Positions 1 through 8,650 of a DNA stretch of 64,000 bases are shown in pieces. The DNA comes from CAYNWT01 sp964450955 (GTDB lineage: Bacteria; Planctomycetota; Planctomycetia; Planctomycetales; Planctomycetaceae). The notes beneath the pieces were generated by a model, which did no database searches, was not told the origin of the DNA, and saw only the letters and a program-made list of their open reading frames with translations. The translations under genes and the position numbers were made by a program. The stretch lies in the NCBI GenBank assembly GCA_964450955.1, contig CAYVFI010000006.1:1-64000 (forward strand). Reading direction: 5' to 3'. Positions within the stretch are counted from its first letter, which is position 1; every line of letters begins with the position of its first letter.

Positions 1-15
1 TGGAGGCGTATTGAG

Positions 16-80
16 AAGGTGGAAGGTGGAAGGTGGAAGGTGGAAGGTGGAAGGTTTTGAGATTTGAGATTTGAGATTTG
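16..80. repeat. heptamer tandem repeats AAGGTGG and TTGAGAT
   Basis: Bases 16-55 are 5.7 copies of the 7-mer AAGGTGG. About three copies of a TTTGAGA-like 7-mer follow and decay into TTTGAAATC around base 110. No coding frame uses them. They lie directly upstream of the first gene. A second, unrelated-looking 7-mer array (GTGAAGG) sits at the other end of the window next to an assembly gap. Confidence 0.9.
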
Positions 81-150
81 AAATCTGAAATTTTGGATTT
101 GAAATCTGCTCGCGGACGTTAGCATCCTTGCCCACCTTGCAGGGGAAGCA

Positions 151-723
151 ATGCGAAAAGTCACTCACACATATCAGGATCCGATGGATGTCATTTGGCT
201 TCACGCGGCCGCGGCGATGGGAATGCGTGTCGAACGCGATTCTGAAGTTTTCGCGTCGTGGGACGGGCAGGGGACTTTGCGAATCGGAACACAAGACACG
301 CTGGATCCGGACGACTCGCTGGCTCAAATGATCCTGCACGAAACGTGTCACGCATTGGTCGAAGGTCCTGATGCATTTCACAAAGCCGACTGGGGTCTGG
401 ACATCACAGACGCATCACAGCGCGTTCATGAAGAAGCCTGCTTACGATTGCAGGCGGCGCTGACACAACCGTACGGTCTGCGCGCGTTCTTTGCGGCGAC
501 TACGAACTTTCGGAAGTACTACGACGCGTTGCCTGAATCGCCAATGGCGGACACTGACGATGCGGCTGTCGTGTTGGCGCTGCCTGGTTTTGAACGCGCC
601 ACCAATGGGCCGTGGTCGGAACCGCTTGCTACCGCGCTTCGCGCGACGGCGCAGATTGCTGGCGTGCTAAAGCCGTTTGTTGACCACGGTGATTTGTGGT
701 CGGAGGCGCAGAGTCCGTCTTAG
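151..723 (+). CDS. HExxH putative metal-binding protein
   Basis: A 190-residue soluble protein of unknown function. The clearest mark is HETCHALVEG at residues 63-72, an HExxH pair (H63, H67) of the kind that binds zinc in metallopeptidases. No signal peptide or membrane segment is visible, so it should be cytoplasmic. The ATG is preceded by AGGGGA at 141-146, though only four bases away. It is convergent with the next gene and overlaps its stop by four bases. A third zinc ligand is not obvious, so peptidase activity is only a possibility. Confidence 0.75.
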   Translation: MRKVTHTYQDPMDVIWLHAAAAMGMRVERDSEVFASWDGQGTLRIGTQDTLDPDDSLAQMILHETCHALVEGPDAFHKADWGLDITDASQRVHEEACLRLQAALTQPYGLRAFFAATTNFRKYYDALPESPMADTDDAAVVLALPGFERATNGPWSEPLATALRATAQIAGVLKPFVDHGDLWSEAQSPS

Positions 724-1328
724 TCCAGCGCGCCGCGGGTTGTGAGGTGCTGGCGCGTTCTGGTGGCGTCTTTGAAAACTTCGGCGTCGATACCGAAGTC
801 CTGCGCGGCGTAGACGTATTCGCCGATGTCGTCTGTGTAGAAGCACTCCGACGGTTCGCATTGGATTTTTGAGATCGCCGATTCGTAGATGATCTTTGAT
901 GGCTTTACGGCTCCCGCTTCGTACGAAAGTGTGAAGTCGTCAAACCGGCTCAGTAGGTCGAAGTTGTCTCGAACGTACTCGAAGTGCGAACTGCAGGTGT
1001 TGGATAGCAGCACCAGGCGGATACCGGCTGATTTCAGTTCGTCCAGGATGGGGACCATTGGTTCGTTAAGTTCGAAGATAGCAGAGGCGGCGTGTTCGAA
1101 GTCGGCGAGTTTGGTTTTGGTTCCGAATTGTTTGTCCAGCTGCTGGTGAGCCTCAGCCGCGGTGCACTGACCGGATTCGAATGCCAGTTGTAAACCGGAA
1201 TCCAGGAGAGCCGATTTGGCTGTGGCTTCGTCCTGCCCCAGAACCGCAGCAACTTGCCGGCACATTCGATCGTGGGAGAAGAAAACCAGTACGTTTCCAA
1301 GGTCGAACAGGCACGTTTTGATTGCCAT
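720..1328 (-). CDS. HAD superfamily hydrolase
   Basis: A 202-residue haloacid-dehalogenase-type hydrolase, subfamily IA. Motif I appears as DLGNVLV with Asp8 as the expected nucleophile position; its second aspartate is replaced by asparagine (DxGNV), as in YihX/epoxide-hydrolase-N type members. Motif II is LLSNT, motif III is the lysine in GAVKPS, and motif IV is FYTDDIGEYV. Likely a small-molecule phosphatase; the substrate cannot be read from sequence. The tail-to-tail overlap with the upstream HExxH gene is four bases. Confidence 0.88.
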   Translation of the reverse strand: MAIKTCLFDLGNVLVFFSHDRMCRQVAAVLGQDEATAKSALLDSGLQLAFESGQCTAAEAHQQLDKQFGTKTKLADFEHAASAIFELNEPMVPILDELKSAGIRLVLLSNTCSSHFEYVRDNFDLLSRFDDFTLSYEAGAVKPSKIIYESAISKIQCEPSECFYTDDIGEYVYAAQDFGIDAEVFKDATRTRQHLTTRGALD

Positions 1329-1380
1329 GGGGTCACATCCTGGTGGTGTAGAAATTGCCGTGCCGGGTTTTTGGGAGCTT

Positions 1381-1389
1381 TGTTATACT
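1381..1389 (+). promoter_or_regulatory. candidate extended -10 promoter
   Basis: TGTTATACT reads as an extended -10 element (TGn plus TATACT). It is about 70 bases before the ACT-domain gene, in the divergent gap from the HAD gene. No good -35 box lies at normal spacing, which is acceptable for extended -10 promoters. Sequence pattern only. Confidence 0.3.
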
Positions 1390-1459
1390 GCTGCGATCTT
1401 AGCTGTCGTCAGGGGCCTGACTGGCAGCGACGCACCAACTTTCTGAAGGCGACTCCCGA

Positions 1460-1972
1460 ATGTCAATGGGCTACGAAGGTGGCGAATCGGTTGAATCATC
1501 AACCGCGCGAGGGCGCGACTGGCCATGCCTGCGACAATTTAATGTGTTTCTTGAGAACCGCGTCGGTTCTTTAGGAGACTTGTTGCGAGCTGTTGAACGC
1601 GATGATTTGCGCATCGTCGCATTGACTGTTCTTGATTCCGTAGACTGCGCGGTCGCGCGGTTGGTGGTGAGTAGCTACGAACGCGGTTTGGAACTGCTTG
1701 AGTTCGCTCAGCTTCAGGCGTTTGAAACGGAAGTCATCGGCGTGTTGTTGCCGCAGACTGAACAGCCGCACGTGTCGGTTTGTGCGTCACTAATGAAAGC
1801 GGAAGTAAGTATCCACTACACGTACCCGCTGTGCTATCAGCGTAACGGCCGGTCAGCGATTGCGGTTTACGTCGAAGACGTGGACGAGGCGCTGCGGGTT
1901 CTCAAGGCTGAGGGCCATGAGTTTGTGACCGAAGACGATTTGGAATCTTACGATCCGGGCAGCCCGTTCTAA
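1460..1972 (+). CDS. ACT domain-containing protein
   Basis: A 170-residue protein with two ACT-like segments. The first begins near residue 26 (QFNVFLENRVGSLGDLLRAV), the usual ligand-binding opening of an ACT fold. The second covers roughly residues 95-150 (VSVCASLMKAEVSIHYTYPL, then VYVEDVDEALRVL). ACT modules bind amino acids and regulate metabolic enzymes. As no catalytic domain is attached, this is probably a stand-alone sensor or regulator. The first 25 residues look non-conserved, so the true start may lie slightly further in. Confidence 0.8.
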   Translation: MSMGYEGGESVESSTARGRDWPCLRQFNVFLENRVGSLGDLLRAVERDDLRIVALTVLDSVDCAVARLVVSSYERGLELLEFAQLQAFETEVIGVLLPQTEQPHVSVCASLMKAEVSIHYTYPLCYQRNGRSAIAVYVEDVDEALRVLKAEGHEFVTEDDLESYDPGSPF

Positions 1973-2296
1973 GGGTTCGCTTCGAACCGCCATTCGCCGC
2001 GCGGTTACGGACGTTGTATTCCTGTAACTGCGTCTCTTCATGCGCCGAAGGTGACACCCGCCCGGGGTTTCTGAATCGCGTGTCGTGTAGGAATTACATT
2101 TGTATCTGCCTGTCGCTTCCGGTAATCGAGAAGCTGGATTTTTCTGTTGGATTGTTCAACGAAATCCGGTTTGTGGGCCGAGTCAGAGGTCTATAAAGAA
2201 ACTGCGGAACTCGGGCCGGGTTGTGGAGTTCAAGTGGGATGGTCGCCAGCGACATCAGGAAGGTGTCGCAAGAACCAACTGGACAAGGACAAATCA
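1973..2296. other. intergenic stretch without recognised gene
   Basis: Between the ACT and STAS genes. I see no coding frame with family features and no strong hairpin. A TATAAA sequence at 2191-2196 could be the -10 of the STAS gene promoter, about 100 bases upstream of its start, but no convincing -35 accompanies it. Confidence 0.5.
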
Positions 2297-2641
2297 ATGA
2301 TGCGCGGAATCGTTGAATCAACACTCACAGACGGCCTGGGCAAAGCGCGGGTCAATTCGTACGAACTTATTGACGAACAGACTGTCACTTTGTTCCAGCA
2401 GGGCCTGATGGAGTTGGTCGATGCTGGTGCTTCGGAAATCGAACTCGACATGTCTGAAGTCAACATTCTCTCCAGTATGGCAATTTGTGCCGTGATCACG
2501 GTCGACCGAAAGCTGCGTGAAGGTGGCGGACGACTGCGACTGCGCGAGGTGCATTCGGGAAGCCTGGAAGTGTTTAGCTACATGCGGTTACATGAACTGC
2601 TGGATATTGAGCCGATGGCGATGGATTTGGTTGAGGTGTAG
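2297..2641 (+). CDS. STAS domain protein (anti-sigma antagonist-like)
   Basis: A 114-residue single STAS domain. Residues such as VTLFQQGLMELVDAGASEIELDMSEVNILSSMAICAVI (read in parts) give the beta-alpha pattern of SpoIIAA-like proteins. The NILSSM segment holds serines where the phosphorylatable serine of anti-sigma antagonists lies. Such proteins bind anti-sigma kinases in partner-switching pathways. Two adjacent ATGs occur at 2297 and 2300; AAGGA at 2285-2289 supports the first. A longer upstream reading frame exists but lacks conserved features. No partner kinase is adjacent. Confidence 0.82.
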   Translation: MMRGIVESTLTDGLGKARVNSYELIDEQTVTLFQQGLMELVDAGASEIELDMSEVNILSSMAICAVITVDRKLREGGGRLRLREVHSGSLEVFSYMRLHELLDIEPMAMDLVEV

Positions 2642-2718
2642 AACCAATCGGGCTCGGTTTGAAAAAAGCCAGGCCGAAGGTGGAACCTCATCCGTTGGCA
2701 AGCGTGGTAGAATCACGT

Positions 2719-3303
2719 ATGACTCGGCGATCAAGAGCCTTGAGTCCAGCTATGCCGTCCGACGACCAACAACCCGACGCCACGCGGTTCAATATCGAGC
2801 AATCCAGTGCGATGGCCGTGTTGGGAACGCTGCTGCTGTTTTCTGGTGCGGGGTTCGTATTCCTGCTGATGATTGCTCGATCACCCGAGTCGACTATTGC
2901 TTTGCCGCGATTCCTGTATCAAAACCATGATCTGTGGCTGGTTGCCGGTGGGGGAATGGTCGCGGTCGGGATGCTGTGTCTAAAGCAGGCCGGAGCGGCG
3001 ACATCGGTGGCCGAAAGTTCTCCGTTTTCAAGCGTCGTGCTTTACACGCGATCGGATTGCCCGTTGTGCGACGAAGCGAAAGAGGTTCTCGATAAATATC
3101 GGGCACGGTTGCCCGGTATTGACGAAGTGGACATCGACGACGATCCCGATCTGACGGCCGAGTTTGGTGAATGGGTGCCGGTTGTTGAAATTGACGGCAA
3201 GGTTCGGTTCCGCGGCCGCATTGATGAGATGCTGTTTCGGCGTCTGATGGACGGAACCGATAACTCACCCGCCAGGAAAAACAGGGAGGGCGAGAACGCG
3301 TGA
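2719..3303 (+). CDS. membrane-anchored glutaredoxin-like protein
   Basis: About 194 residues. Two hydrophobic helices come first (around MAVLGTLLLFSGAGFVFLLM and LWLVAGGGMVAVGMLCL). A C-terminal glutaredoxin-like domain (DUF836 type) follows, with a CPLC redox motif in YTRSDCPLCDEAKEVLDKY and the cis-proline region WVPVVEIDG. The redox domain probably faces one side of the membrane as a thiol reductase. The start is uncertain: ATGs at 2719 and 2752 are both possible. It overlaps the next gene by four bases, which suggests translational coupling. Confidence 0.75.
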   Translation: MTRRSRALSPAMPSDDQQPDATRFNIEQSSAMAVLGTLLLFSGAGFVFLLMIARSPESTIALPRFLYQNHDLWLVAGGGMVAVGMLCLKQAGAATSVAESSPFSSVVLYTRSDCPLCDEAKEVLDKYRARLPGIDEVDIDDDPDLTAEFGEWVPVVEIDGKVRFRGRIDEMLFRRLMDGTDNSPARKNREGENA

Positions 3304-3986
3304 AGACTTTACTGGGGATGTTTGTCAAACAGCCAATTCCGGGAACCGTGAAGACTCGACTGGCCGCGGGCGTTGGTGCAGAAACCGCCGCCAGGATCTA
3401 TTCAGCCTTTGTCGATGACCTTACGACAATCCATGCAAAAACTGCCGACATGCGGTTCCTCGGCTTCGCGCCCAACACAGAACCGGCTGCCGCGTGGACT
3501 GCCGAAGTGGGTGGTTCTGCATTCGGTTCGTGGCCGCAGCCGGAGGGAGATCTTGGCCAGCGGATGCAGGCGTTTTTCGAGTATGCGTTTGCCGCCGGAG
3601 CTGAACGAGCAATCCTGATTGGTTCAGATAGTCCGAACCTTCCACCCGAATCTGTTGAGAACGCGTTCGACCTACTTGGAGAGAACGATGTTGTCATCGG
3701 GCCAGCCAGCGACGGCGGTTACTACCTGATTGGTCAGCGCCAGTCGGCTCGGGATATCTTCAAAGGTACAGACTGGAGTTCGCCGCGGGTGTTCGAACAG
3801 ACTACGGCGCGGGTTCGTCAGTCGGGGGCTTCGTTGGGCCTGTTGCCGGTGTGGTACGACATTGACAACGTCGAAGATGCACGGATGCTGTGGGCTCACA
3901 CGGCTGCAGCCATGTATTCTGGTGCCGGCGATTGTGGATTAGCGAAGACGCAGGGGATTTTGGAACAGCTATTCGCGTCCAGCTGA
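3300..3986 (+). CDS. DUF2064 / TIGR04282-type glycosyltransferase
   Basis: A 228-residue nucleotide-sugar-transferase-fold protein. The N-terminus MKTLLGMFVKQPIPGTVKTRLAAGVG and the central IGSDSPNLP and DVVIGPASDGGYYLIG blocks are typical of the family sometimes linked to arsenosugar or related glycan synthesis. The start is GTG, overlapping the upstream stop as GTGA, with AGGGAGG ten bases upstream. Pairing with a redox protein is seen; the actual sugar and acceptor are unknown. Confidence 0.85.
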   Translation: MKTLLGMFVKQPIPGTVKTRLAAGVGAETAARIYSAFVDDLTTIHAKTADMRFLGFAPNTEPAAAWTAEVGGSAFGSWPQPEGDLGQRMQAFFEYAFAAGAERAILIGSDSPNLPPESVENAFDLLGENDVVIGPASDGGYYLIGQRQSARDIFKGTDWSSPRVFEQTTARVRQSGASLGLLPVWYDIDNVEDARMLWAHTAAAMYSGAGDCGLAKTQGILEQLFASS

Positions 3987-4011
3987 ATCGGATTCATTCG
4001 AAAGATGGCTG

Positions 4012-4037
4012 TGGCGAATCGCCATAGTCTCTATACT
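4012..4037 (+). promoter_or_regulatory. inverted repeat and -10 upstream of response regulator
   Basis: TGGCGAATCGCCA (4012-4024) is a perfect inverted repeat with a one-base centre. TATACT follows at 4032-4037. The palindrome would cover the spacer and -35 side of the promoter, a common operator position. The response regulator starts 30 bases downstream of the -10. Confidence 0.35.
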
Positions 4038-4066
4038 CCGCGAATCATCAAACTTACGGGTGTAGC

Positions 4067-4528
4067 ATGGCTGGTTCGGAAATTGACATCTCTGGTTCGC
4101 GGGTTCTGATTGCTGACGATAATCAGCCGAACCGCGAGTTGCTGGAAGCGTACCTCGACGACGAGGGCTACGAAATTATCATGGCCGGCGACGGCGAGCA
4201 GACAATGGAACGCGTTGCCGAACAGGCGCCGGACATCATTCTGCTGGATATCATGATGCCGCGGCTGAGTGGCTATGAAGTCTGCGAACGGCTGAAGGCT
4301 GACCCCGCCACGCGGTCGATTCCTGTGCTCATGGTGACCGCCTTAAATGAGATGGGCGACATTGAGAAGGCCATCGAAAAGGGTTGCGACGACTTCCTGA
4401 AAAAGCCGGTTAATCGATTGGAACTCCAGACGCGAGTCCGATCGCTGTTGCGAGTTCGGCATTTGCAAAACGAACGCGACCGACTGTTGGCGTACGTTGC
4501 TGAGGTAGAACGCAGCGCGAAGAGCTAG
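4067..4528 (+). CDS. CheY-like response regulator
   Basis: A 153-residue receiver-domain protein. Acidic pocket residues D17 and D18 appear in LIADDNQPN, the phosphoacceptor is D61 in LLDIMMPR, the switch threonine is in MVTALNE, and the conserved lysine is in FLKKPVN. After the receiver there is only a short helical tail (LLRVRHLQNERDRLLAYVAEV), likely a coiled coil, and no DNA-binding domain. It should act by protein contact. No histidine kinase is adjacent, so the partner is elsewhere. Confidence 0.92.
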   Translation: MAGSEIDISGSRVLIADDNQPNRELLEAYLDDEGYEIIMAGDGEQTMERVAEQAPDIILLDIMMPRLSGYEVCERLKADPATRSIPVLMVTALNEMGDIEKAIEKGCDDFLKKPVNRLELQTRVRSLLRVRHLQNERDRLLAYVAEVERSAKS

Positions 4529-4656
4529 CTGGCGGTAAATGGGCTGTTTCCTGAGTTGGGACGGCTCGGCGTGCACAGTTTTCTGTATGGTGGCTGCCGG
4601 GGTAATTCGGGCAGTTCGAGTTCTTTTTGTGCTGCCGTCCTGGATGACCCTCTGCG

Positions 4657-4704
4657 GCGGCTGAGACCGCGACCTCTCCCGCAAGCGGGCGAGGTGACAT
4701 GCTG
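4657..4704. repeat. dispersed 48-bp palindromic repeat, copy 1
   Basis: This 48-bp unit begins GCGGCTGAGACCGCGACC and ends GAGGTGACATGCTG, with an internal hairpin around CTCTCCCGCAAGCGGGCGAG. It matches the reverse complement of 31107-31154 at 47 of 48 positions. It lies just before the methyltransferase gene and contains no gene. Confidence 0.85.
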
Positions 4705-4735
4705 AATATTACGAACGAAATGCTGAAGGCCGCTC

Positions 4736-5938
4736 ATGTCTGTTCCACGTGTCATTCTAAAACCGCGCCGGGCGCAGCCGTTCTTTTCGCGGCACCCGTG
4801 GGTGTTTGCCGGAGCGATACAGAGGATTGAATCTGAAGACGGTGTGGCTGTTGACCCGGGCGCCGAAGTAACGGTGCACTCGTCCAAGGGCGAGTTCATC
4901 GCGCGGGGGCTGCTGAACCATCACAGCAACATTCGTGTTCGGCTTTATTGTTGGAACGACGAACCGCTGGACGACGTGTTCTGGCAATCGTTGTTGGATC
5001 AGGCCATCCGTTTGCGCGAGCAGTTGTTTTCTGGTTCGACGACCGACGCGTATCGTGCGGTGTTTAGCGAAGCGGACGGTTTGTCGGGGCTGACAGTTGA
5101 CCGATACGGCGATTGGTTGTTGGTGCAATTTACAAGCCTGGCGATGTTCCAGCGCCGTGAAGCGATTGTTGATTACCTTAATCATCGCCTGCAGCCGAAG
5201 GGCATTTGGGCTCGCACCGATCGCGGCGTATTGGAAGCAGAAGGGTTGGAGACGGAAGACGGCCTGGTGTCCGGAATCGCGCCTGAGCGGCCGTTGTTTA
5301 TCCGGCAAAACGAACTGCGTTTCGGTGTGGACGTTACCGAAGGGCAGAAGACGGGTTTCTATTTGGATCAGCGTGGTAATCGAGAAGCGGTTGCCAGCTA
5401 TGTTGGTGGTCGGCGGGTTCTGGATGCATTTTGTTACACGGGCGGTTTTGCGATTGCGTGTGCGAAGTTTGGCGGCGCGACAGATGTCGTCGGAATGGAT
5501 TCGTCCGAACCAGCCCTCGTGCAGGCTCGAGCCAACGCAGAACTGAACGGAGTCAGTTCAAGTTGCCAGTTTGAAAAAGGCGATGTCAAAGTTCGACTGG
5601 CGCAGATGAAAGAAGCGGGCGAGGAATTTGGGGCCATCATCATGGACCCGCCAAAGCTGGCTCGCAGCCGCGGCGGCCTGCAACGCGCCATGAAGGCGTA
5701 TTTGCGGATGAATCAGTCGGCCGTGAACCTGCTGCCATCCGGCGGGATTCTGGCAACAGCCAGTTGTTCGGGGTTGGTTGCTCCGCAGCAATTCGAACAA
5801 ATGATCGGCGCCGTTGCGCGGGAGACAAAGCGTCCGATTCGGATTCTCGAATCACGCAGCCAGCCGTCTGACCATCCGGTGTCGGCCAGTTGTCCTGAGT
5901 CGCGGTATTTGAAGTTGCTGATCTGTGAAGTCAGTTAA
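4736..5938 (+). CDS. rlmI: class I rRNA methyltransferase, RlmI-like
   Basis: A 400-residue SAM-dependent methyltransferase. An N-terminal PUA-type RNA-binding segment (RHPWVFAGAIQRIE) precedes an EEHEE-like linker. The Rossmann domain carries VLDAFCYTGGFAIACAKFGG (SAM loop), VVGMDSSEPAL and the catalytic region IIMDPPKLARSRGGL. A cysteine in TASCSGLV matches the 5-methylcytosine family layout. The E. coli homologue methylates 23S rRNA C1962; the same role is inferred. Length fits the family. Confidence 0.88.
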   Translation: MSVPRVILKPRRAQPFFSRHPWVFAGAIQRIESEDGVAVDPGAEVTVHSSKGEFIARGLLNHHSNIRVRLYCWNDEPLDDVFWQSLLDQAIRLREQLFSGSTTDAYRAVFSEADGLSGLTVDRYGDWLLVQFTSLAMFQRREAIVDYLNHRLQPKGIWARTDRGVLEAEGLETEDGLVSGIAPERPLFIRQNELRFGVDVTEGQKTGFYLDQRGNREAVASYVGGRRVLDAFCYTGGFAIACAKFGGATDVVGMDSSEPALVQARANAELNGVSSSCQFEKGDVKVRLAQMKEAGEEFGAIIMDPPKLARSRGGLQRAMKAYLRMNQSAVNLLPSGGILATASCSGLVAPQQFEQMIGAVARETKRPIRILESRSQPSDHPVSASCPESRYLKLLICEVS

Positions 5939-6058
5939 TTTGCCACGGGTCTGGACGCTGTGTGCAACAACCGCGGCCAACATTGAAGCGGGTACGAATG
6001 CAGGCTGCGCAATTCCGGGGGCATTGGATACTGCGCGTGTCGGTAATCACCGCGCGCG

Positions 6059-6094
6059 AAAAAGCCCTCGGCGTGAGCGGCAGCCGAGGGCTTT
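6059..6094 (-). terminator. rho-independent terminator of mscL
   Basis: Read on the minus strand, AAAGCCCTCGGC and GCCGAGGGCTTT form a 12-bp stem with a short loop, followed by a run of five T. It lies about 20 bases past the mscL stop. No comparable T run exists on the plus side. Confidence 0.85.
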
Positions 6095-6114
6095 GGTTCT
6101 TACCGCTCGCCGAC

Positions 6115-6525
6115 TTAGTTGCGGACGAGTGCGTCGCGGATTTCTGTCAACAGATCGTTGTCTGATGGACCCGCTGGAGCTTCTTCCTCAACCATGCCCA
6201 TTGACTTCTTCGCGTTGTTGACCATCTTCACAAGAAGGAAAATCACGAACGCGAGAATCAGGAAGTTAATGAACGCGCTAACGAACGCTCCGTAGTTCAG
6301 CATCAAGTCAACGGGCTTACCGTCGGCACCGACCGATTCACCAATTTTTGTGGCCATGGCACCGAAGTCCTTGCCGCCGGTGAACAAACCCACGATTGGA
6401 TTGATGAGATTGGTCACCATTGAACCGACAAGTGTTCCAATGGCACCGCCCATGACAATACCCACGGCCATGTCGACCATGTTGCCTTTTAGAGCGAACT
6501 CTTTGAACTCTGAAATCATTCCCAC
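6115..6525 (-). CDS. mscL: large-conductance mechanosensitive channel
   Basis: A 136-residue MscL. The N-terminal amphipathic helix and first transmembrane helix read ISEFKEFALKGNMVDMAVGIVMGGAIGTLV. The second helix is INFLILAFVIFLLVKMVN. A charged C-terminal helix, LLTEIRDALVRN, closes the protein. The channel opens under membrane tension to release solutes during osmotic downshock. GTG at 6525 is chosen because AGGAG lies eight bases upstream; an ATG two codons later is equally close to the conserved start. A longer upstream frame is not family-like. Confidence 0.95.
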   Translation of the reverse strand: MGMISEFKEFALKGNMVDMAVGIVMGGAIGTLVGSMVTNLINPIVGLFTGGKDFGAMATKIGESVGADGKPVDLMLNYGAFVSAFINFLILAFVIFLLVKMVNNAKKSMGMVEEEAPAGPSDNDLLTEIRDALVRN

Positions 6526-6795
6526 TGTTGCATCTCCTGCTGTTGTGCATCGCACGTTAGATTTTGGAGATCCATTGAACGCCCAATGAACCCGAGCCCG
6601 CGCTCGGAACGCTAAGATTCAACTGTCAGCATGTCAATCCATGTTCGGGATCCAGAGGCTTCAGCGTTAAACAGCAGTAAACAGGCTTGATCGGGTGGTG
6701 GGTTCTTTGGCTGACGGTCTTTTGGAAGTAGCATGGAGCGATGTCCCATGTCCGGGCATGTCGAACACATTGACTGATTGATTGAAAGTACCCGC

Positions 6796-8553
6796 ATGCG
6801 GTTTCGTTTTCTGCTGCTCGCCACATTCCTTGTCGCCTCCCGAATCGGCGCGGCAGAGAAGCCTAACGTGCTTGTGGTTCTCACCGATGACCAGGGGTGG
6901 GGTGATTTAAGCCTCAACGGAAACACGAATCTTAGTACGCCCAACATCGATGGGCTGGCAAAGGATGGAACCAGCTTTGATCGGTTCTACGTGTGTCCGG
7001 TGTGTTCTCCCACGCGAGCAGAATTTCTCACGGGCCGCTATCACCCACGCGGTGGAGTTTACAGCACGTCCGCTGGCGGAGAACGCCTGGATCTGGACGA
7101 GTCGACCATTGCAGACACGTTCAAAGCGGGCGGCTATGCGACCGGAGCGTTCGGGAAATGGCACAACGGAATGCAGTATCCGTACCACCCCAACGGGCGT
7201 GGGTTCGACCAGTACTACGGCTTCTGTTCGGGCCACTGGGGCAACTATCACAGCCCGCAATTGGAACACAACGGCAAGCTGGTGAAGGGCGACGGCTTCG
7301 TGATTGACGACTTCACGAATAAGGCGATGGACTTCATGGCGAAGAGCCACGCCGAGGGCAAACCATTTTTTGCGTACCTGCCGTACAACACGCCGCACTC
7401 GCCGATGCAGGTTCCTGATCGTTGGTGGAACAAATTCAAAGACGCCGAACTAAAGATGCGCAATCGTGAACCCCGGAAGGAAGTGGCAACCCACGTCCGA
7501 GCCGCGCTGGCAATGTGTGAGAACATCGACTGGAACGTGGGTCGTCTGCTGGCAAAGCTGGATGAACTGAAAATTTCCGACAACACCATCGTCATTTACT
7601 TCTGCGACAACGGGCCTAATGGGGCGCGATGGAATGGCGACATGAAAGGGCGGAAGGGTTCGACTGACGAAGGTGGTGTTCGATCGCCCATGCTGATTCG
7701 CTGGCCGGGAACCGTTCCTGCGGGCCGTAAAGTGGAAACGATTGGTGGAGCGATTGACTTGCTGCCGACGCTGGCGGACATGGTTGGGATTAAAGTGCAG
7801 AGTTTCAGGTCGCTGGATGGCATCAGCCTGAAACAGCAAATTACCGGTTCGAATACGCATCCCGATCGATTGATCTACTCGTACTGGCGAGGCAAATGCA
7901 GCGCGCGGTCGCAGCGGTTTCGGTTGGGACACAAGGGGCAGCTTTTTGAACTCGCAACCGATCCGGGGCAGCGGAAGAATGTGGCAAAGCGGTTTCCAGA
8001 TGTTGCTAAGCAAATGACCGCGGCAGTGGAGCGATTCAAACAGGACGTCGTTCCCGAGAACCTTGGCAAGGAAGATACTCGCACATTTCCGCTCGGCCAC
8101 GCGGATGCAAAGTACACGCAAGTTCCCGCGCGAGATGGAACGGCTCATGGTGGAATCCAACGTTCCAACCGATTCCCAAACTGTTCGTACTTCACCAACT
8201 GGACGACCACCGACGACAAGGTCACGTGGGAAGTTGAAGTCCTGGAACCCGGCGAGTACGACGTTGAGATGTACTACACCTGTCCGAAAAGCGACGTTGG
8301 TTCAACGGTCCAGCTGACATGCGGCAACGCATCCGTTACGACGAAGATTGCCGACGCCCACGACCCACCCGTTCGCGGCGCGGCGGAGGATCGGCATGTT
8401 CGAGTGGAATCGTATGTGAAGGACTTTCGCCCGATGTCATTGGGACGAATCAAGCTGGCCGCCGGAAAGCAGACGTTGACTCTCAGGGCGACTGAGATTC
8501 CGGGAGCCACGGCGTTCGAGTTTCGGTTGCTGATGTTCACTCGTGCCGAGTAA
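6796..8553 (+). CDS. secreted sulfatase
   Basis: About 585 residues, alkaline-phosphatase-superfamily sulfatase with signal peptide (MRFRFLLLATFLVASRIGAA). Metal ligands appear in LTDDQGWGD. The formylglycine motif is CSPTR followed by LTGRY, so the cysteine would need an FGE maturase. FGKWHNG and NTPHSP supply further active-site positions, and DNGPNG a late metal ligand. The last ~130 residues resemble an added carbohydrate-binding or beta-sandwich region (VTWEVEVLEPGEYDVEMYY). It probably removes sulfate from marine polysaccharides. A GC-rich hairpin (8554-8574) follows the stop. Confidence 0.93.
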   Translation: MRFRFLLLATFLVASRIGAAEKPNVLVVLTDDQGWGDLSLNGNTNLSTPNIDGLAKDGTSFDRFYVCPVCSPTRAEFLTGRYHPRGGVYSTSAGGERLDLDESTIADTFKAGGYATGAFGKWHNGMQYPYHPNGRGFDQYYGFCSGHWGNYHSPQLEHNGKLVKGDGFVIDDFTNKAMDFMAKSHAEGKPFFAYLPYNTPHSPMQVPDRWWNKFKDAELKMRNREPRKEVATHVRAALAMCENIDWNVGRLLAKLDELKISDNTIVIYFCDNGPNGARWNGDMKGRKGSTDEGGVRSPMLIRWPGTVPAGRKVETIGGAIDLLPTLADMVGIKVQSFRSLDGISLKQQITGSNTHPDRLIYSYWRGKCSARSQRFRLGHKGQLFELATDPGQRKNVAKRFPDVAKQMTAAVERFKQDVVPENLGKEDTRTFPLGHADAKYTQVPARDGTAHGGIQRSNRFPNCSYFTNWTTTDDKVTWEVEVLEPGEYDVEMYYTCPKSDVGSTVQLTCGNASVTTKIADAHDPPVRGAAEDRHVRVESYVKDFRPMSLGRIKLAAGKQTLTLRATEIPGATAFEFRLLMFTRAE

Positions 8554-8650
8554 CCCCGGGCGTTGGTTCCGGGGCACTGGAGTCCCGGATCGCGGATGAG
8601 TTTCATACCCGGCAGGACAGCGATCGCCAGATAGGCCATGTAGAGAGTCA

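Noticed and set aside
1973..2296. N-terminal extension of the STAS gene (frame from 2147)
   Set aside because: The extra 50 residues lack conserved features, and the ribosome site points to 2297.
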